Source of the DNA: Thermus sp. 2.9
Lineage (GTDB): Bacteria > Deinococcota > Deinococci > Deinococcales > Thermaceae
DNA length: 64,000 bases
Direction: 5' to 3'
Assembly: GCF_000794385.1 (NCBI RefSeq)
Contig: NZ_JTJB01000003.1
Span: forward strand, 1-64,000
Shown here: positions 18,783 to 28,454 of the stretch, one piece after another
How the letters are laid out: each line of letters opens with the position of its first letter
Position numbering within the stretch: position 1 is the stretch's first letter
Translations under genes and position numbers: made by a program
The notes under the pieces: generated by a model
What the model saw: the letters and a program-made list of their open reading frames with translations, nothing else
Told to the model about the DNA's origin: nothing
The model's database searches: none

Positions 18783-19520
18783 CTAGTGGGGGGTAAGCCC
18801 CCCGTCCACGCAAAGGGTCTGGCCGGTGATGTAGCCCGCCCCTTCGCTCACCAAGAAGGCCACCGCCTCGGCCACGTCCTCGGGCCGGCCGAAGCGCCCG
18901 GCGGGGATCTGCTTGAGGTAGGCTTCCCGCACCTCTTGGGGGAGCCTTTCCGTCATCTCCGTCTCAATGAACCCCGGGGCCACGGCGTTCACCGTGATGC
19001 CCCTTTGGGCGTACTCCTTGGCCACGGCCCGGGTGAAGCCGATGAGCCCCGCCTTGGAGGCCACGTAGTTGGCCTGGCCCGGGTTGCCCAAAAGCCCCAC
19101 CACGCTGGTGATGTTCACGATGCGCCCGAAGCGGGCCTTCATCATGAGCTTGATGGCCTCGCGGGTGGTGCGGAAGACGGCGGAGAGGTTGGCCTCCAAA
19201 ACCAGCTCCCAGTCCTCGTCCTTCATGCGCACGAGGAGGGTGTCCCGGGTGATGCCGGCGTTGTTCACCAGGGTGTCTAGCCCTCCTAAAAGCTCCGCCG
19301 CCTGGTGGACGAGGGCGGTGGCCGCCTCCGCCTCCAAGAGGTTCGCCCCCAGGATCCCCACCAAGGGGCTTCCCAAGCGGCGGGCTTCTTCCGCCACTTC
19401 CTCCGCCCTCTCGCGGTTTTGCCCGTAGTGGATGGCCAGGGCAAAGCCCTCCTGGGCCAGGCGAAGGGCGATGGCCCGGCCGATGCCCCGGCTGGCTCCG
19501 GTGACGAGCGCTCTACGCAT
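18783..19520 (-). CDS. fabG: 3-oxoacyl-ACP reductase
   Basis: FabG is the NADPH-dependent short-chain reductase that reduces 3-oxoacyl-ACP. The 245-residue product has the cofactor motif TGASRGIG (7-14), NNAG near residue 86, and the catalytic Ser-Tyr-Lys in NITSVVGLLG and NYVASKAG. Its start overlaps the fabD stop by eight bases, consistent with coupled translation in the fab operon. Confidence 0.95.
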   Translation of the reverse strand: MRRALVTGASRGIGRAIALRLAQEGFALAIHYGQNRERAEEVAEEARRLGSPLVGILGANLLEAEAATALVHQAAELLGGLDTLVNNAGITRDTLLVRMKDEDWELVLEANLSAVFRTTREAIKLMMKARFGRIVNITSVVGLLGNPGQANYVASKAGLIGFTRAVAKEYAQRGITVNAVAPGFIETEMTERLPQEVREAYLKQIPAGRFGRPEDVAEAVAFLVSEGAGYITGQTLCVDGGLTPH

Positions 19521-20430
19521 CCTGCACCTCCAAAGCCTTCCTTAAGCTTTCCGGATCGGTAACGGAAAGGGCCTCCACACCCTCTAGGGTGCGGGCTACG
19601 AGGCCCTTCAGGACCTCCCCGCTCCCGAACTCCAAAAAGCGCCGCACGCCCCGCCTTTCCATGTCCATTAGGATCTCCACCCAGCGCACCGGGGCGGTGA
19701 TCTGCTCCAGGAGGAGGTGCCGGATGGCCTCGGGGTCCTCCTCCGGCTTTGCGGTGACGTTGGAGTAAACGGGGAAAAGGGGTTTGCGGAAGGGGATTCC
19801 TGCCAGGTCCCGGGCGAGCCGCTCCTTGGCGGGGGCCATGAGGGAGGAGTGGAAGGGGGCGGAAACGGGCAAGTAGACCACGCGGGCCCGGAGGGCCTTA
19901 AGCCTTTCCGCCGCCCGCTCCACCGCTTCCTTCCGCCCCGAGATCACCGTCTGCTCGGGGGCGTTGAGGTTGGCGATCTCCACCCCCTCTAGCCCTTCCA
20001 GGGCGGCTTGGATCTCCGCCAGGGGAAGCTTCAGGATGGCGGCCATGGCCCCCTGGCCTTTGGGCACCGCCTCCTGCATGTACCGCCCCCGTAGGCGCAC
20101 AAGCCTCAGGGCGTCCTCCAGCTCCAGGGTCCCCGCGGCCACGTGGGCCGTCCACTCCCCCAAGGAGTGCCCCGCGGCCAGGGCCGGGGGCTTCCCCCCT
20201 TGTCCCAGGTAGGCGCGGTAGGCGGCGTAGCCCACGGCCAGGAGGGCGGGCTGCTGGTTTTCCGTGAGGGTGAGGGCCTCCTCAGGGCCTTCCCACATGA
20301 GCCGGAGGAGGCCCGGCAGCGCCGCCTCGGCCCGGTCCAGGACCTCCTTGGCCTCGGGGAAGGCCTCGTAGAGGGCTTTCCCCATCCCCACCTTATGGGA
20401 GCCCTGGCCGGGGAAGAGGGCGGCTTTCAT
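19513..20430 (-). CDS. fabD: Malonyl-CoA:ACP transacylase
   Basis: FabD loads malonyl groups onto acyl carrier protein. The 305-residue product has the N-terminal FPGQGSHKVGMG motif, the nucleophile serine in AGHSLGEWTA and the histidine in SAPFHSSLM. ATG 20430 overlaps the fabH stop by one base (TGATG). An upstream in-frame extension lies inside fabH and is rejected. Confidence 0.95.
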   Translation of the reverse strand: MKAALFPGQGSHKVGMGKALYEAFPEAKEVLDRAEAALPGLLRLMWEGPEEALTLTENQQPALLAVGYAAYRAYLGQGGKPPALAAGHSLGEWTAHVAAGTLELEDALRLVRLRGRYMQEAVPKGQGAMAAILKLPLAEIQAALEGLEGVEIANLNAPEQTVISGRKEAVERAAERLKALRARVVYLPVSAPFHSSLMAPAKERLARDLAGIPFRKPLFPVYSNVTAKPEEDPEAIRHLLLEQITAPVRWVEILMDMERRGVRRFLEFGSGEVLKGLVARTLEGVEALSVTDPESLRKALEVQDA

Positions 20431-21398
20431 CAGGCACCTCCCCAAGTGAGGACCGCCGCCGCCCAGGTGAGGCCGGCGCCGAAGGAAACCAAGAGGACGT
20501 GGTCCCCTTCCCGGATGCGCCCGGCGTCCACCGCCTCCTTCAGGGCCAGGGGGATGGAGGCGGTGGAGGTGTTGCCGTAGCGGTCCACGTTCACCACCAC
20601 CCGCTCCCAGGGGAGGCCGAGCCGCTCCCGGGCGGCGTCAATGATGCGCAGGTTGGCTTGGTGCGGGACGAAGACCTTGATGTCCTCGGGGGTGAGGCCG
20701 GCCTTTTCTATGGCCTCGAGGGTGGCGGTGTTCATCACCCGCACGGCGAACTTGAAGACCTCCCGCCCGTTCATGTACAGGCGGTTCCGCATGGAGGTGC
20801 CGTCGGGAAGCCGGGGGGCCACGCAGGCGTGGAAGAGCTCCTTGGCCCCCGAGCCGTCCGCCCCCAGGACGAAGGATTTAAAGCCGAAGCCCTCCCGCAC
20901 CTTCCCCACCACCGCCGCTCCCCCGGCGTCCCCGAAGAGGACGGCGGTGGCCCGGTCGTTCCAGTCCAGGATCTTGGAAAGGGCCTCGGCCCCCACCACC
21001 AGAACCTTGCGGGCCAGGCCCGCCTCCACCAGGGCGTGGGCCTGGGCCAGTCCGTAGACCCACCCCGGGCAGCCCGCCAGGAGGTCGTAGGCGAAGGCGT
21101 TCAGGCCGAAGCGGGCCTGGACCAAGGCGGCGGTGTCGGGGAAAAGGGCGTCCGGGGTGTTGGTGGCCACGATGACCCCGTCCACCCCTTCCAGGGCCCC
21201 CGGGTGGCGGGCGAGGAGGTCCTCCACCGCCTTAAACGCCAGGTCCGAGGTGTACTCGTCCTCCGCGGCGATGCGCCGCTCCCGGATCCCCGTGCGGGTG
21301 ACGATCCACTCGTCCGAGGTGTCCAGGTAGGCCTCAAACTCCTCGTTTTTCATGACCCTTTGGGGCGCGTACGCCCCTAAGGCCAGGATGCCGCTCAT
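20430..21398 (-). CDS. fabH: 3-oxoacyl-ACP synthase III
   Basis: FabH starts fatty-acid chains by condensing acyl-CoA with malonyl-ACP; branched-chain starters are expected in Thermus. The 322-residue product has the active cysteine in DLLAGCPGWVYG (about residue 110), histidine in VFVPHQANLRI and asparagine in YGNTSTASIPLAL. It is the first gene of the fabH-fabD-fabG-acpP-fabF-dgt-lysN run. Upstream are a -10-like TATAGT at 21428-21423 and the terminator of rpmF. Confidence 0.95.
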   Translation of the reverse strand: MSGILALGAYAPQRVMKNEEFEAYLDTSDEWIVTRTGIRERRIAAEDEYTSDLAFKAVEDLLARHPGALEGVDGVIVATNTPDALFPDTAALVQARFGLNAFAYDLLAGCPGWVYGLAQAHALVEAGLARKVLVVGAEALSKILDWNDRATAVLFGDAGGAAVVGKVREGFGFKSFVLGADGSGAKELFHACVAPRLPDGTSMRNRLYMNGREVFKFAVRVMNTATLEAIEKAGLTPEDIKVFVPHQANLRIIDAARERLGLPWERVVVNVDRYGNTSTASIPLALKEAVDAGRIREGDHVLLVSFGAGLTWAAAVLTWGGA

Positions 21399-21422
21399 GC
21401 CGGACCTCCCGTCATGGGCCTT

Positions 21423-21428
21423 ACTATA
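21423..21428 (-). promoter_or_regulatory. Putative -10 box of the fab operon
   Basis: TATAGT on the minus strand lies 24 bases before the fabH ATG, between the rpmF terminator and fabH. The -35 region would fall in or next to the terminator T-run and is weak. Confidence 0.4.
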
Positions 21429-21440
21429 CCCGCGCCCATG

Positions 21441-21472
21441 AAAAAAGTTGAGGCCCCGGGGAGGCCGGGGCT
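21441..21472 (-). terminator. Intrinsic terminator after rpmF
   Basis: On the minus strand a GCCCCGG/CCGGGGC stem with a five-base loop (21471-21453) is followed by a run of six T (21446-21441). It lies 18 bases after the rpmF stop and upstream of fabH, so it separates yceD-rpmF from the fab operon. Confidence 0.75.
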
Positions 21473-21489
21473 ATGGACGTGAACGGGAT

Positions 21490-21672
21490 CTAAACCTCCA
21501 GGACCTTGCGCCCGTCGTAGTAGCCGCACTCCGGGCAGACGGTGTGCGGGGGCTTCATCGCCTTGCACTCGGGGCAGGGGACCAGGGTCGGGGGGGTCAG
21601 GGCGTGGTGGCTCCTGCGGGCGTCGCGCCGCGCCTTGGAGGTCTTCTTCTTGGGTACCGGGTGCTTGGCCAT
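21490..21672 (-). CDS. rpmF: 50S ribosomal protein L32
   Basis: This is a 60-residue basic protein of the L32 family. The N-terminus [17 protein letters not shown] is typical, and two CPEC-type pairs (CPECK and CPECG) form the zinc ribbon kept in Thermus L32. ATG 21672 is used; two codons further upstream are in frame but not conserved. Upstream lies a DUF177 gene, the standard yceD-rpmF pairing ahead of fatty-acid genes. Confidence 0.95.
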   Translation of the reverse strand: MAKHPVPKKKTSKARRDARRSHHALTPPTLVPCPECKAMKPPHTVCPECGYYDGRKVLEV

Positions 21673-21732
21673 CTCCAATCCTCCGTGGGGGGCCTTGGCC
21701 CCCGCTAAACCCCTGGTAGTATAGCAGACCCG

Positions 21733-22269
21733 CTAGAGTTCGGGAAGGAGGTCCTTAAGCCCAGTGAAGGGGTGGGAAAGCCCCACCTCGTGGCCGCAGT
21801 CCACCAGGTTGCGGTCGGCCCCGCACACCGGGCAAAGCCCCTTGCACCCCTCCTCGCAGAGGACGGTGTAGGGCATCTCCGTCACGAAGGCCTCGGTGAG
21901 GAAGGGGAGGAGGTCCAGGTCGGGAAGCCCAAAGGCGTAGTACTCGTCTTCCTCCTCCTCGTGGAAGACCACTTCCTTGAGGCCCTCCTGGTAGCGGAGC
22001 ATGTGCTGGAAATGGGCGTGGACGTGAGTGGGGGTGGGTTTGAGGCAGCGGCGGCACTCCATGAGGACCACTCCCTCCACCTCCCCGGAAAGCCAGTACT
22101 CCGGCCCGCCCACGGCGGAAACCGCCACCTTCCAGGTGGCCTCGCCCTCCAAGGGGAAGCGCTCCTCGCCCACAAGGAAGGCCTCCCGCACCACGCCCGT
22201 GGCCCGGGCCGTGCCTCCTTCCTTCAAAAGGCGGGCTAGGTTGATGCTGGTCACCTCGCGCTGTTCCAT
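21733..22269 (-). CDS. yceD: DUF177 (YceD) family protein
   Basis: The product is 178 residues and belongs to the YceD/DUF177 family, which in many bacteria sits directly before rpmF and is linked to 23S rRNA biogenesis. It has two cysteine pairs, MECRRCLKP and CEEGCKGLCPVCG, that probably bind a metal, with an acidic stretch (FHEEEEDEYY) between them. A -10-like TATACT at 22282-22277 lies seven bases before the ATG and there is no ribosome site, suggesting a leaderless mRNA. Confidence 0.88.
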   Translation of the reverse strand: MEQREVTSINLARLLKEGGTARATGVVREAFLVGEERFPLEGEATWKVAVSAVGGPEYWLSGEVEGVVLMECRRCLKPTPTHVHAHFQHMLRYQEGLKEVVFHEEEEDEYYAFGLPDLDLLPFLTEAFVTEMPYTVLCEEGCKGLCPVCGADRNLVDCGHEVGLSHPFTGLKDLLPEL

Positions 22270-22276
22270 CCTTACA

Positions 22277-22282
22277 AGTATA
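22277..22282 (-). promoter_or_regulatory. Putative -10 box for yceD-rpmF (leaderless)
   Basis: TATACT on the minus strand is followed by seven bases and then the yceD ATG. Transcription would begin at or next to the start codon. No clear -35 box is seen. Confidence 0.45.
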
Positions 22283-22356
22283 GCGCGCCTTGGGTGGATT
22301 TCCTAGGGCATAAACTTCCCGGGCAACGCATAGGGCTTTCTGCTACCATGCCCCCC

Positions 22357-23223
22357 ATGGAGCGGGTAGCGGTGGTCGGGGTGCCCATGGACCTGGGAGC
22401 GGGGCGGCGCGGGGTGGACATGGGGCCCTCCGCCCTGCGCTACGCCCGGCTTCTGGAGGAGCTGGAGGCCTTGGGCTTTGGGGTGGAGGACCTGGGGAAC
22501 GTCCGGGTGCCCTTGGCGGAAACCCTTAGGGGGCGGAAGGGGTCCTACCTGGAGGAGATCCGCCAAGCGGCCCTGGAGCTAAAGGAGCGGCTTCGCGCCT
22601 TGCCCGAGGGGGTCTTCCCCATCGTCTTGGGCGGGGACCACTCCCTTTCCATGGGCTCGGTGTCCGGAGTGGCCCGAAAGCGCATTGGGGTGATCTGGGT
22701 GGACGCCCACGCCGACTTCAACACCCCGGAAACAAGTCCCTCGGGGAACATCCACGGCATGCCCTTGGCGGTGCTGGCCGGGCTCGGCCACCCCCGGCTC
22801 ACGGAGGCCTTCCGGGCGGTGGACCCCAAGGACGTGGTCCTCGTTGGGGTGCGGAGCCTGGACCCAGGGGAGAAGCGCCTCCTAAAGGAGATGGGGGTCA
22901 AGGTCTACACCATGCACGAGGTGGACCGCCTGGGCGTCGCCCGCATCGCCGAGGAGGCCCTCGCCTACCTGGAAGGTCTCCCCCTCCACGTCTCCCTGGA
23001 CGCCGATGTCCTGGACCCCACCCTGGCCCCCGGGGTGGGCACCCCGGTGCCGGGAGGGCTTAGCTACCGGGAGGCCCACCTCCTCATGGAAATCCTGGCC
23101 CAGTCGGGGCGGGTGAGGAGCTTAGACCTGGTGGAGGTGAACCCCATCCTGGACGAGCGGAACCGCACCGCGGAGATGATGGTGGGCTTGGCCTTAAGCC
23201 TTTTGGGGAAGCGGATCCTTTAG
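22357..23223 (+). CDS. rocF: Arginase
   Basis: This is a 288-residue ureohydrolase of the arginase type, which hydrolyses arginine to ornithine and urea using two manganese ions. Metal ligands are in GGDHSLSMG, VDAHADFNTPE and SLDADVLDP. The sequence closely follows the T. thermophilus enzyme from MERVAVVGVPMD, which fixes the start at ATG 22357; ATG 22348 is also in frame. It is divergent from yceD. Its stop overlaps the convergent downstream gene by four bases. Confidence 0.9.
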   Translation: MERVAVVGVPMDLGAGRRGVDMGPSALRYARLLEELEALGFGVEDLGNVRVPLAETLRGRKGSYLEEIRQAALELKERLRALPEGVFPIVLGGDHSLSMGSVSGVARKRIGVIWVDAHADFNTPETSPSGNIHGMPLAVLAGLGHPRLTEAFRAVDPKDVVLVGVRSLDPGEKRLLKEMGVKVYTMHEVDRLGVARIAEEALAYLEGLPLHVSLDADVLDPTLAPGVGTPVPGGLSYREAHLLMEILAQSGRVRSLDLVEVNPILDERNRTAEMMVGLALSLLGKRIL

Positions 23224-23591
23224 GGGGTTTTGGCCCTTAGGGCTTCCCCTAGGCGGCTTCCCTGGAGGAAGGCCTGGCGCAGGCGGGCGTAGCCCGGGCG
23301 GCGTTTGCGGTAGAGGAGGGGCTCGAGGGCGCTCCTCGCCCACTCGCTCACCAAGACCGGGAAGTCCAAGCCCGTGTCCCAAAAGTAGGCTTCCGCCTCC
23401 CGCCACGCCCCTTCCATGCGTCGGAAAAAGGCGGAGAGGTCCTTGGGCGGCGGGGCCTCGGGCCAGAGGAAGCCGCTCGCCACCCCCAATAGCCACGCCC
23501 CCCGGGTGGCCTTGGGCAGGCTTTGGGCCTGGAGCCGCACCCAGGCCAAGGGGTCCTTCTCCAAAAGCTCGGGGGCCAAGGGGTCTTCCAC
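23220..23591 (-). CDS. Hypothetical protein, 123 residues
   Basis: I do not recognise this small protein. It is predicted mostly helical, rich in Leu, Ala and Arg, with a tryptophan-rich middle (GAWREAEAYFWDTG), and has no signal or membrane segment. It starts with GTG 23591 and its stop overlaps that of arginase. It lies upstream of no other minus-strand gene until the nuo terminator, so it is probably a single-gene unit. Codon use fits its neighbours. Confidence 0.6.
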   Translation of the reverse strand: MEDPLAPELLEKDPLAWVRLQAQSLPKATRGAWLLGVASGFLWPEAPPPKDLSAFFRRMEGAWREAEAYFWDTGLDFPVLVSEWARSALEPLLYRKRRPGYARLRQAFLQGSRLGEALRAKTP

Positions 23592-23624
23592 TTTGCCCTC
23601 ACTCTACCTAGGCCGGGAAAAGCG

Positions 23625-23652
23625 CACAAGGGGGGCCAAAGCCCCCCTTGTG
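23625..23652 (-). terminator. Terminator of the nuo operon
   Basis: A perfect 12-bp stem, CACAAGGGGGGC and GCCCCCCTTGTG, with a four-base loop lies 11 bases beyond the nuoN stop. Read on the minus strand it is followed by CGCTTTTCC, a short T tract. It is the strongest hairpin seen between genes in this window. Confidence 0.8.
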
Positions 23653-23663
23653 GGGAAGCAGGC

Positions 23664-24944
23664 CTAGCCCGCCGCCAGGGCTGGGAGGAGGCTTCCCGGG
23701 AAGAGGCCCAGGAGGAGGAGGAAAAGGGCCACCAAGAAGGCCACGCTCCGGGCGAGGGGCCTGGGGGCGGCCATCGCCTCGCCCTTTTGGAACACCGCCA
23801 GGGCCAGGCCCAGGTAGTAGTAGGCGCTCACGGCGCTGGTGAGGAGGGCGAGGACCAGTAGTCCCCACTGCCCCGCCCGGGCCGCCTCGGTGAAGACCAG
23901 GTACTTGCCCCAGAACCCCGCCAAGGGGGGTAGACCCAGGAGGGAAAGGGCGGCCACGAAGAGGCCAAGGCCCAAAAGGGGGTCCTTGTGGAAGAGGCCC
24001 TTGAGGCTTTCTAGGGGTACCTGGTCCGGGGAGACCTCGGAGAGCACGGCGAAGGCCAGGCCCGTGGCCAGGACGTAGGTGAGGAGGTAGAAGCCGAGGG
24101 CCTGGGCGTTTCCGGTGTAAAGGGCGAGGGCCATGTACCCGGCGTGGGCGATGGAGGAGTAGGCGAGAAGCCGCTTGGCCTCCTTTTGGCTTAAAGCGGC
24201 CAGGTTCCCCAGGAGGACGGAGAGGGCGATGAGGAGGGGGAGGGCCTCGAGGGAAGCCGGGGCCACCACCCTCAGGAGGGCGGCGAAGGCCGCCGCCTTC
24301 ACCCCCGTGGCCATGAAGAGCACCACCGGGGTGGGGCTACCCTGGTAGACGTCGGGGGTCCAGAAGTGGAAGGGCGCCAGGGCCACCTTAAAGCCCAGGC
24401 CCACCAACAAAAGCCCCACCGCCAGGGCGTAGAGGGGGCCTTCCCCCGGGGTGCCCGCCAGCAGGCTCCCCGTGGCCCCGTAGAAGAGGGCGGTGCCGTA
24501 GAGGAAGAAGGCGGCGGCCAAGGCCCCGAGGAGGAAGTATTTGAGGGCGGCCTCGAGGCCCGCCCCCCGCCGCCAGGTGGCCAGGGCGTAAAGGGGCAAG
24601 GAGAGGGCTTCCAAGGCCACCAGCATCAGCACCAGGTGCTTGGTGGAGGCGAGGAGGTGCATCCCCGTGGCGGCGTAGAGCACGAGGAGGTAGAACTCAA
24701 AGCGCCGCGTGCGCACCAGCCCCACCGTCCAAAGCGCTCCCAGGAGGGCGAGGAGGGTGAAAACCCGGGAAACGCCGTCCACCTGGTAAGGCCCAAAGGC
24801 CTCCGGCCTTCCCCAGGTGGCGAAAAGGGCGAGGAGCCCCAGGGAAAGCCCCAGGATGGTGAGCCGCTTGAAGGCGGGCACGGAAACGAAGAAGCCGAGG
24901 AGGGTGAGGACCACGGAAACCGCCGCAAGGACCAAGAGCGTCAT
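23664..24944 (-). CDS. nuoN: NADH-quinone oxidoreductase subunit N (Nqo14)
   Basis: This is one of the three antiporter-like membrane subunits of respiratory complex I that carry proton translocation. The 426-residue product is almost entirely hydrophobic, with about 14 membrane segments. It includes the conserved charged helices around VALEALSLPLYAL and GLGFKVALAPFHFWTPDVYQ. ATG 24944 overlaps the nuoM stop by four bases; an extension to 25064 lies inside nuoM and is rejected. It is the last gene of the operon. Confidence 0.95.
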   Translation of the reverse strand: MTLLVLAAVSVVLTLLGFFVSVPAFKRLTILGLSLGLLALFATWGRPEAFGPYQVDGVSRVFTLLALLGALWTVGLVRTRRFEFYLLVLYAATGMHLLASTKHLVLMLVALEALSLPLYALATWRRGAGLEAALKYFLLGALAAAFFLYGTALFYGATGSLLAGTPGEGPLYALAVGLLLVGLGFKVALAPFHFWTPDVYQGSPTPVVLFMATGVKAAAFAALLRVVAPASLEALPLLIALSVLLGNLAALSQKEAKRLLAYSSIAHAGYMALALYTGNAQALGFYLLTYVLATGLAFAVLSEVSPDQVPLESLKGLFHKDPLLGLGLFVAALSLLGLPPLAGFWGKYLVFTEAARAGQWGLLVLALLTSAVSAYYYLGLALAVFQKGEAMAAPRPLARSVAFLVALFLLLLGLFPGSLLPALAAG

Positions 24945-26350
24945 GCGCCACCTCCGAGGATGCGGGCGAAGGCCTCCGCCAAGGGTTCTAGGCCGTGGAG
25001 GAAGAAGCCGGGGAAGACCCCCAAGGCCACCAGGGCCAGCACCGCCAAGGCGGCGAAGGGCCACTCCTCGCCCCTAAGGTCGGCCACCTTCCTCCCCTCC
25101 TCTTCCCAGAAGGTCTTCTGGAAGGCGGTGAGGGCGTAGGCGGCGGAGGCGATTACCGAGAGGAAGGCGAAGCCGGCAAGCCATGGGCTCGCCTTGTAGG
25201 CCCCAAGGAGGGTCAAAAGCTCCCCCGGGAACCCGGCAAGCCCCGGGAGCCCCACCATGGCGAGGAAGAGGAAAAGGGCCAAGGCGGCAAGCCCCGGGGC
25301 GCTATGGGAGAGGCCCCGGTAGCGCCCGATCTCCAAGGTCTGAAGCCGCTCGTAAAGCCTCCCCGCCAGGAGGAAAAGCCCCCCGGTGTAGACGCCGCTT
25401 GCCGCAAGAAGGTAGAGCCCCCCCAAGGCGCCCTCTGGGGTGCCGGAGAAGACGCCCAAGGCCGCCACCCCCATGTGGGAAACCCCGGCGTAGGCCAGGA
25501 GGGTTTTGAAGTCGGGGGCGGAGAAGGCCACCCAGGCCCCGTAGATCGCGGAAAGGGCCGCCAGGAAGAGGAGAAGCCCCTGGAGCTCGGCAAAGCCTTC
25601 GGGGGCCAGGGGGATGGCGTAGCGGAAGAAGGCGAAGACCCCCACCTTGTACAGGGTGCCCATGGCGTCCGCCAGGCCTGCGGGGTGGTTTTCCCGGTGG
25701 AAGAGGGGAAGCCAGGCGTGCACCGGGAAGAGGGGCGTTTTGATGGCGAAGGCCAGGGCGAAGCCGAGGAAGACCCAGAAGGCGGCCTCGCCCCGCACCG
25801 GGTGGGCCAGGAGGTCCTCGAGGAGGAAGGTGGGGCTTCCCCCCAGGGCCTTCACCGCCAGGATGGCGGCCAGCATGGGCAAGGAGCCCGCCAGGGTGAA
25901 GAGGAGGAAGGTGTAGATGGCCCTAAGCCGCCCCTCCCCCCCGTAGAAGAGGAGCATGAGGAGGGCGGGGATCAAGGCCGCCTCAAAGAAGAGGTAGAAG
26001 ACGAGGAGGTCCCGGGCGGCAAAGAGCCCCAAAAGGAGCCCCTCCATGAAGAGGGCGAGGCCCAGGAAGCGGCCTTCCGCCCGGGCCACCAGGGCCCCGA
26101 GGAGCACCGTGAGGCCCACCGTGAGGAAGAAAAGGGCGGAAAGCCCGTCCAGGGCGAAGGCCCAGTAGACCCCGGCCTGGGGCACCAGGGGCAGCTGGAC
26201 GGCGAAGGTTTCGCTCCCCCGGTGGGCCAAAAAGAGCCCCAGGTTGAGGAGGAAGGAGGCCAAAGCCCCAAGGACGCCCAGCGCCCGGGGGGCCCCCAAG
26301 AGGAGGAGCGCCCCGAAGAGGATGGGTAGAAGAATGGCCAAGACTACCAC
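24941..26350 (-). CDS. nuoM: NADH-quinone oxidoreductase subunit M (Nqo13)
   Basis: This is a 469-residue antiporter-like membrane subunit of complex I. About 14 hydrophobic helices are visible. Conserved features include [32 protein letters not shown] and the [11 protein letters not shown] helix, which carry the glutamate, lysine and histidine residues of the proton path. It overlaps nuoN by four bases and nuoL by seven. Confidence 0.96.
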   Translation of the reverse strand: MVVLAILLPILFGALLLLGAPRALGVLGALASFLLNLGLFLAHRGSETFAVQLPLVPQAGVYWAFALDGLSALFFLTVGLTVLLGALVARAEGRFLGLALFMEGLLLGLFAARDLLVFYLFFEAALIPALLMLLFYGGEGRLRAIYTFLLFTLAGSLPMLAAILAVKALGGSPTFLLEDLLAHPVRGEAAFWVFLGFALAFAIKTPLFPVHAWLPLFHRENHPAGLADAMGTLYKVGVFAFFRYAIPLAPEGFAELQGLLLFLAALSAIYGAWVAFSAPDFKTLLAYAGVSHMGVAALGVFSGTPEGALGGLYLLAASGVYTGGLFLLAGRLYERLQTLEIGRYRGLSHSAPGLAALALFLFLAMVGLPGLAGFPGELLTLLGAYKASPWLAGFAFLSVIASAAYALTAFQKTFWEEEGRKVADLRGEEWPFAALAVLALVALGVFPGFFLHGLEPLAEAFARILGGGA

Positions 26351-28164
26351 CGCATCACCCCCAAGAGGACCAGCACGCCCAAGACGAAGAGGAGGGCGTA
26401 GACCCTAAGGTAGCCCGCCTGGAGCCGGGCCACGCTCTGCCCCAGACCCCGCACCGCGCCCCCCAGGCCGAAGTAACCCCTAAGGAGGCCCAAGTCCCCC
26501 TGGAGGAGGGCCTCGGCCAGGGCTTTCAAGGGGTTCACCAGGAGGGCGTTGTACGCCTGGTCCACGTAGAAGCTCTCCCGGCTCGCCCGCTCAAAGGCCA
26601 GGTACCAGGCGGGGAAGGCCTGTCGTTGGAAGAAGGTGTAGCCGAGCCAAAGCCCAAGGAGGGCCACAAGGGCGGAGAGGGCGATGAGCCCCCACTCCGC
26701 TCCCAAGGAGAGGTGGTGGGCCTCCACCTCCGCCAAGGCCGGCTTCAAGAAGGGCTCCAGCAGGTTGGGCAAGGGGTGGGGCAGGGCCAGGTAGCCCGCA
26801 AGCACCGAGCCCAAGGCTAGGAGGTGGTTGGGCCAGAGCATCACGGGCGGGGCCTCGTGGGGGTGGTGGTGGCCCCGCTCCTCGCCCAGGAAGACCAGGA
26901 CGAACCAGCGCATGGCGTACATGGCGGTGAGGACCGCCACCAATAGCGCCCCCACGTAGAAGCCCGCCCCGCCGAAGGGGTAGGTAAGGGTGGCGGTGAG
27001 GATGGCGTCCTTGGACCAGAAGCCGGAGAGAAGGGGAAGCCCACCTAGGGCCAAGGCCCCGATGAGGCCGTGCCAGCGGGTTTGGGGCAGGTGCTTCCAA
27101 AGCCCTCCCATCTTGCGCACGTCCTGCTCCCCGCCCAGGGCGTGGATCACGCTACCCGAGGCCAGGAAGAGGAGGGCCTTGAAGAAGGCGTGGGTGAAGA
27201 CGTGGAAGAGCGCCACCCAGTAAGCCCCCACCCCGGCCGCCAGGAACATGTAGCCCAACTGGCTAATGGTGGAGTAGGCCACGATTTTCTTGATGTCCGT
27301 CTGCCCAAAGGCGGAAAGGGCCCCGTAGAAGGCGGTGAGGAGGCCGACCACGGCGATGGTGTAGGAAACCTCGGGCAGGGCGCCATAGAGGAAGGAGCTC
27401 CGGGCGATGAGGTAGACCCCAGCGGTCACCATGGTGGCGGCGTGGATGAGGGCGGAAACCGGGGTGGGGCCGGCCATGGCGTCGGGAAGCCAGACCATGA
27501 GGGGCACCTGGGCGCTTTTGCCCACCGCGCCGAGGAAGAGGAAAAGCCCCGCCAGGGCCAGGAGGGAGGGGTTCTTGAGGGGGCCTTCCAGGGCCTCCTT
27601 GAGCTCGGAAATGGAAAGCGTACCGTAAAGGGCCCAGAGGATGGCCATGCCCAGGAGGAAGCCGAGGTCGCCGATGCGGTTCACGATGAAGGCCTTGCGG
27701 GCGGAGTCGGCGTACTGGGCGTTCTGGTACCAGAAGCCGATGAGGAGGAAGCTCGCCAGGCCCACGCCCTCCCAGCCGATGAACATCACCGGGTAGCTAT
27801 CCGCCAGGACCAGGGTGAGCATCATGGCGATGAAGAGGTTGAAGTAGGCGAAGAAGCGGCTATACCCAGGGTCGCCCGCCATGTAGCCAATGGCGTAGAC
27901 GTGGATGAGGAAGCCCACCCCGGTGACGATGAGGAGCATGAAGCCGGAGAGATGGTCCAGGAGGAGGCTAAAGGGGATGCCGGGAAGCCACTCCGCCTCA
28001 AAGCGGGCCCCGCCTCCCAGGAGGAGGTCCACCCCGAGGAGGAAGGAGGCGAGGACCAGGGCGGAGGCGATGACCCCGGGAAGGGGCTCCCGCATCCTTT
28101 TGCCGAAAAGCCCCAGGAGGGCGAAGCCCAGAAGGGGCAGGAGGATGGTGGTGAGGAGCGCCAT
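26344..28164 (-). CDS. nuoL: NADH-quinone oxidoreductase subunit L (Nqo12)
   Basis: This is the largest antiporter-like subunit of complex I, 606 residues. It has the 14-helix core, including [37 protein letters not shown] and [10 protein letters not shown]. The C-terminal extension contains the long lateral helix that runs along the membrane arm, followed by a final membrane segment. It starts two bases after the nuoK stop and overlaps nuoM by seven bases. Confidence 0.97.
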   Translation of the reverse strand: MALLTTILLPLLGFALLGLFGKRMREPLPGVIASALVLASFLLGVDLLLGGGARFEAEWLPGIPFSLLLDHLSGFMLLIVTGVGFLIHVYAIGYMAGDPGYSRFFAYFNLFIAMMLTLVLADSYPVMFIGWEGVGLASFLLIGFWYQNAQYADSARKAFIVNRIGDLGFLLGMAILWALYGTLSISELKEALEGPLKNPSLLALAGLFLFLGAVGKSAQVPLMVWLPDAMAGPTPVSALIHAATMVTAGVYLIARSSFLYGALPEVSYTIAVVGLLTAFYGALSAFGQTDIKKIVAYSTISQLGYMFLAAGVGAYWVALFHVFTHAFFKALLFLASGSVIHALGGEQDVRKMGGLWKHLPQTRWHGLIGALALGGLPLLSGFWSKDAILTATLTYPFGGAGFYVGALLVAVLTAMYAMRWFVLVFLGEERGHHHPHEAPPVMLWPNHLLALGSVLAGYLALPHPLPNLLEPFLKPALAEVEAHHLSLGAEWGLIALSALVALLGLWLGYTFFQRQAFPAWYLAFERASRESFYVDQAYNALLVNPLKALAEALLQGDLGLLRGYFGLGGAVRGLGQSVARLQAGYLRVYALLFVLGVLVLLGVMRW

Positions 28165-28166
28165 GC

Positions 28167-28454
28167 TTACCCCCTAAGCTCGGACAGGTCGTCCACCGCG
28201 GTGCTTTCCCGGTGGCGGAAGATGGCCACGATGAGCCCTAGGCCAACCGCCACCTCCGCGGCAGCGATGGCGATGACCATGAGGGCGGCCACCTGGCCCT
28301 CGAGGCCGTGGGCCCGGGCGAAGCCGATGAGGGAGAGGTTGGCGGCGTTCAGCATGAGCTCAATGGAGAGGAAGACCAGGATGGCGGTCCGGCGGGTCAA
28401 GACCCCGTAGACCCCCAGGGCGAAAAGCAGCGCCGAGGCGAAGAGGTAACTCAT
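28167..28454 (-). CDS. nuoK: NADH-quinone oxidoreductase subunit K (Nqo11)
   Basis: This is a 95-residue, three-helix membrane subunit of complex I. The conserved intramembrane glutamates are in [13 protein letters not shown] (helix 2) and [11 protein letters not shown] (helix 3); they belong to the central proton path. It overlaps nuoJ by four bases. Confidence 0.96.
   Translation of the reverse strand: MSYLFASALLFALGVYGVLTRRTAILVFLSIELMLNAANLSLIGFARAHGLEGQVAALMVIAIAAAEVAVGLGLIVAIFRHRESTAVDDLSELRG

Noticed and set aside
26990-28410. Long plus-strand frames opposite nuoL and other nuo genes
   Set aside because: Antisense frames stay open because of the high third-position G+C; they lack family features and conflict with clear nuo genes.
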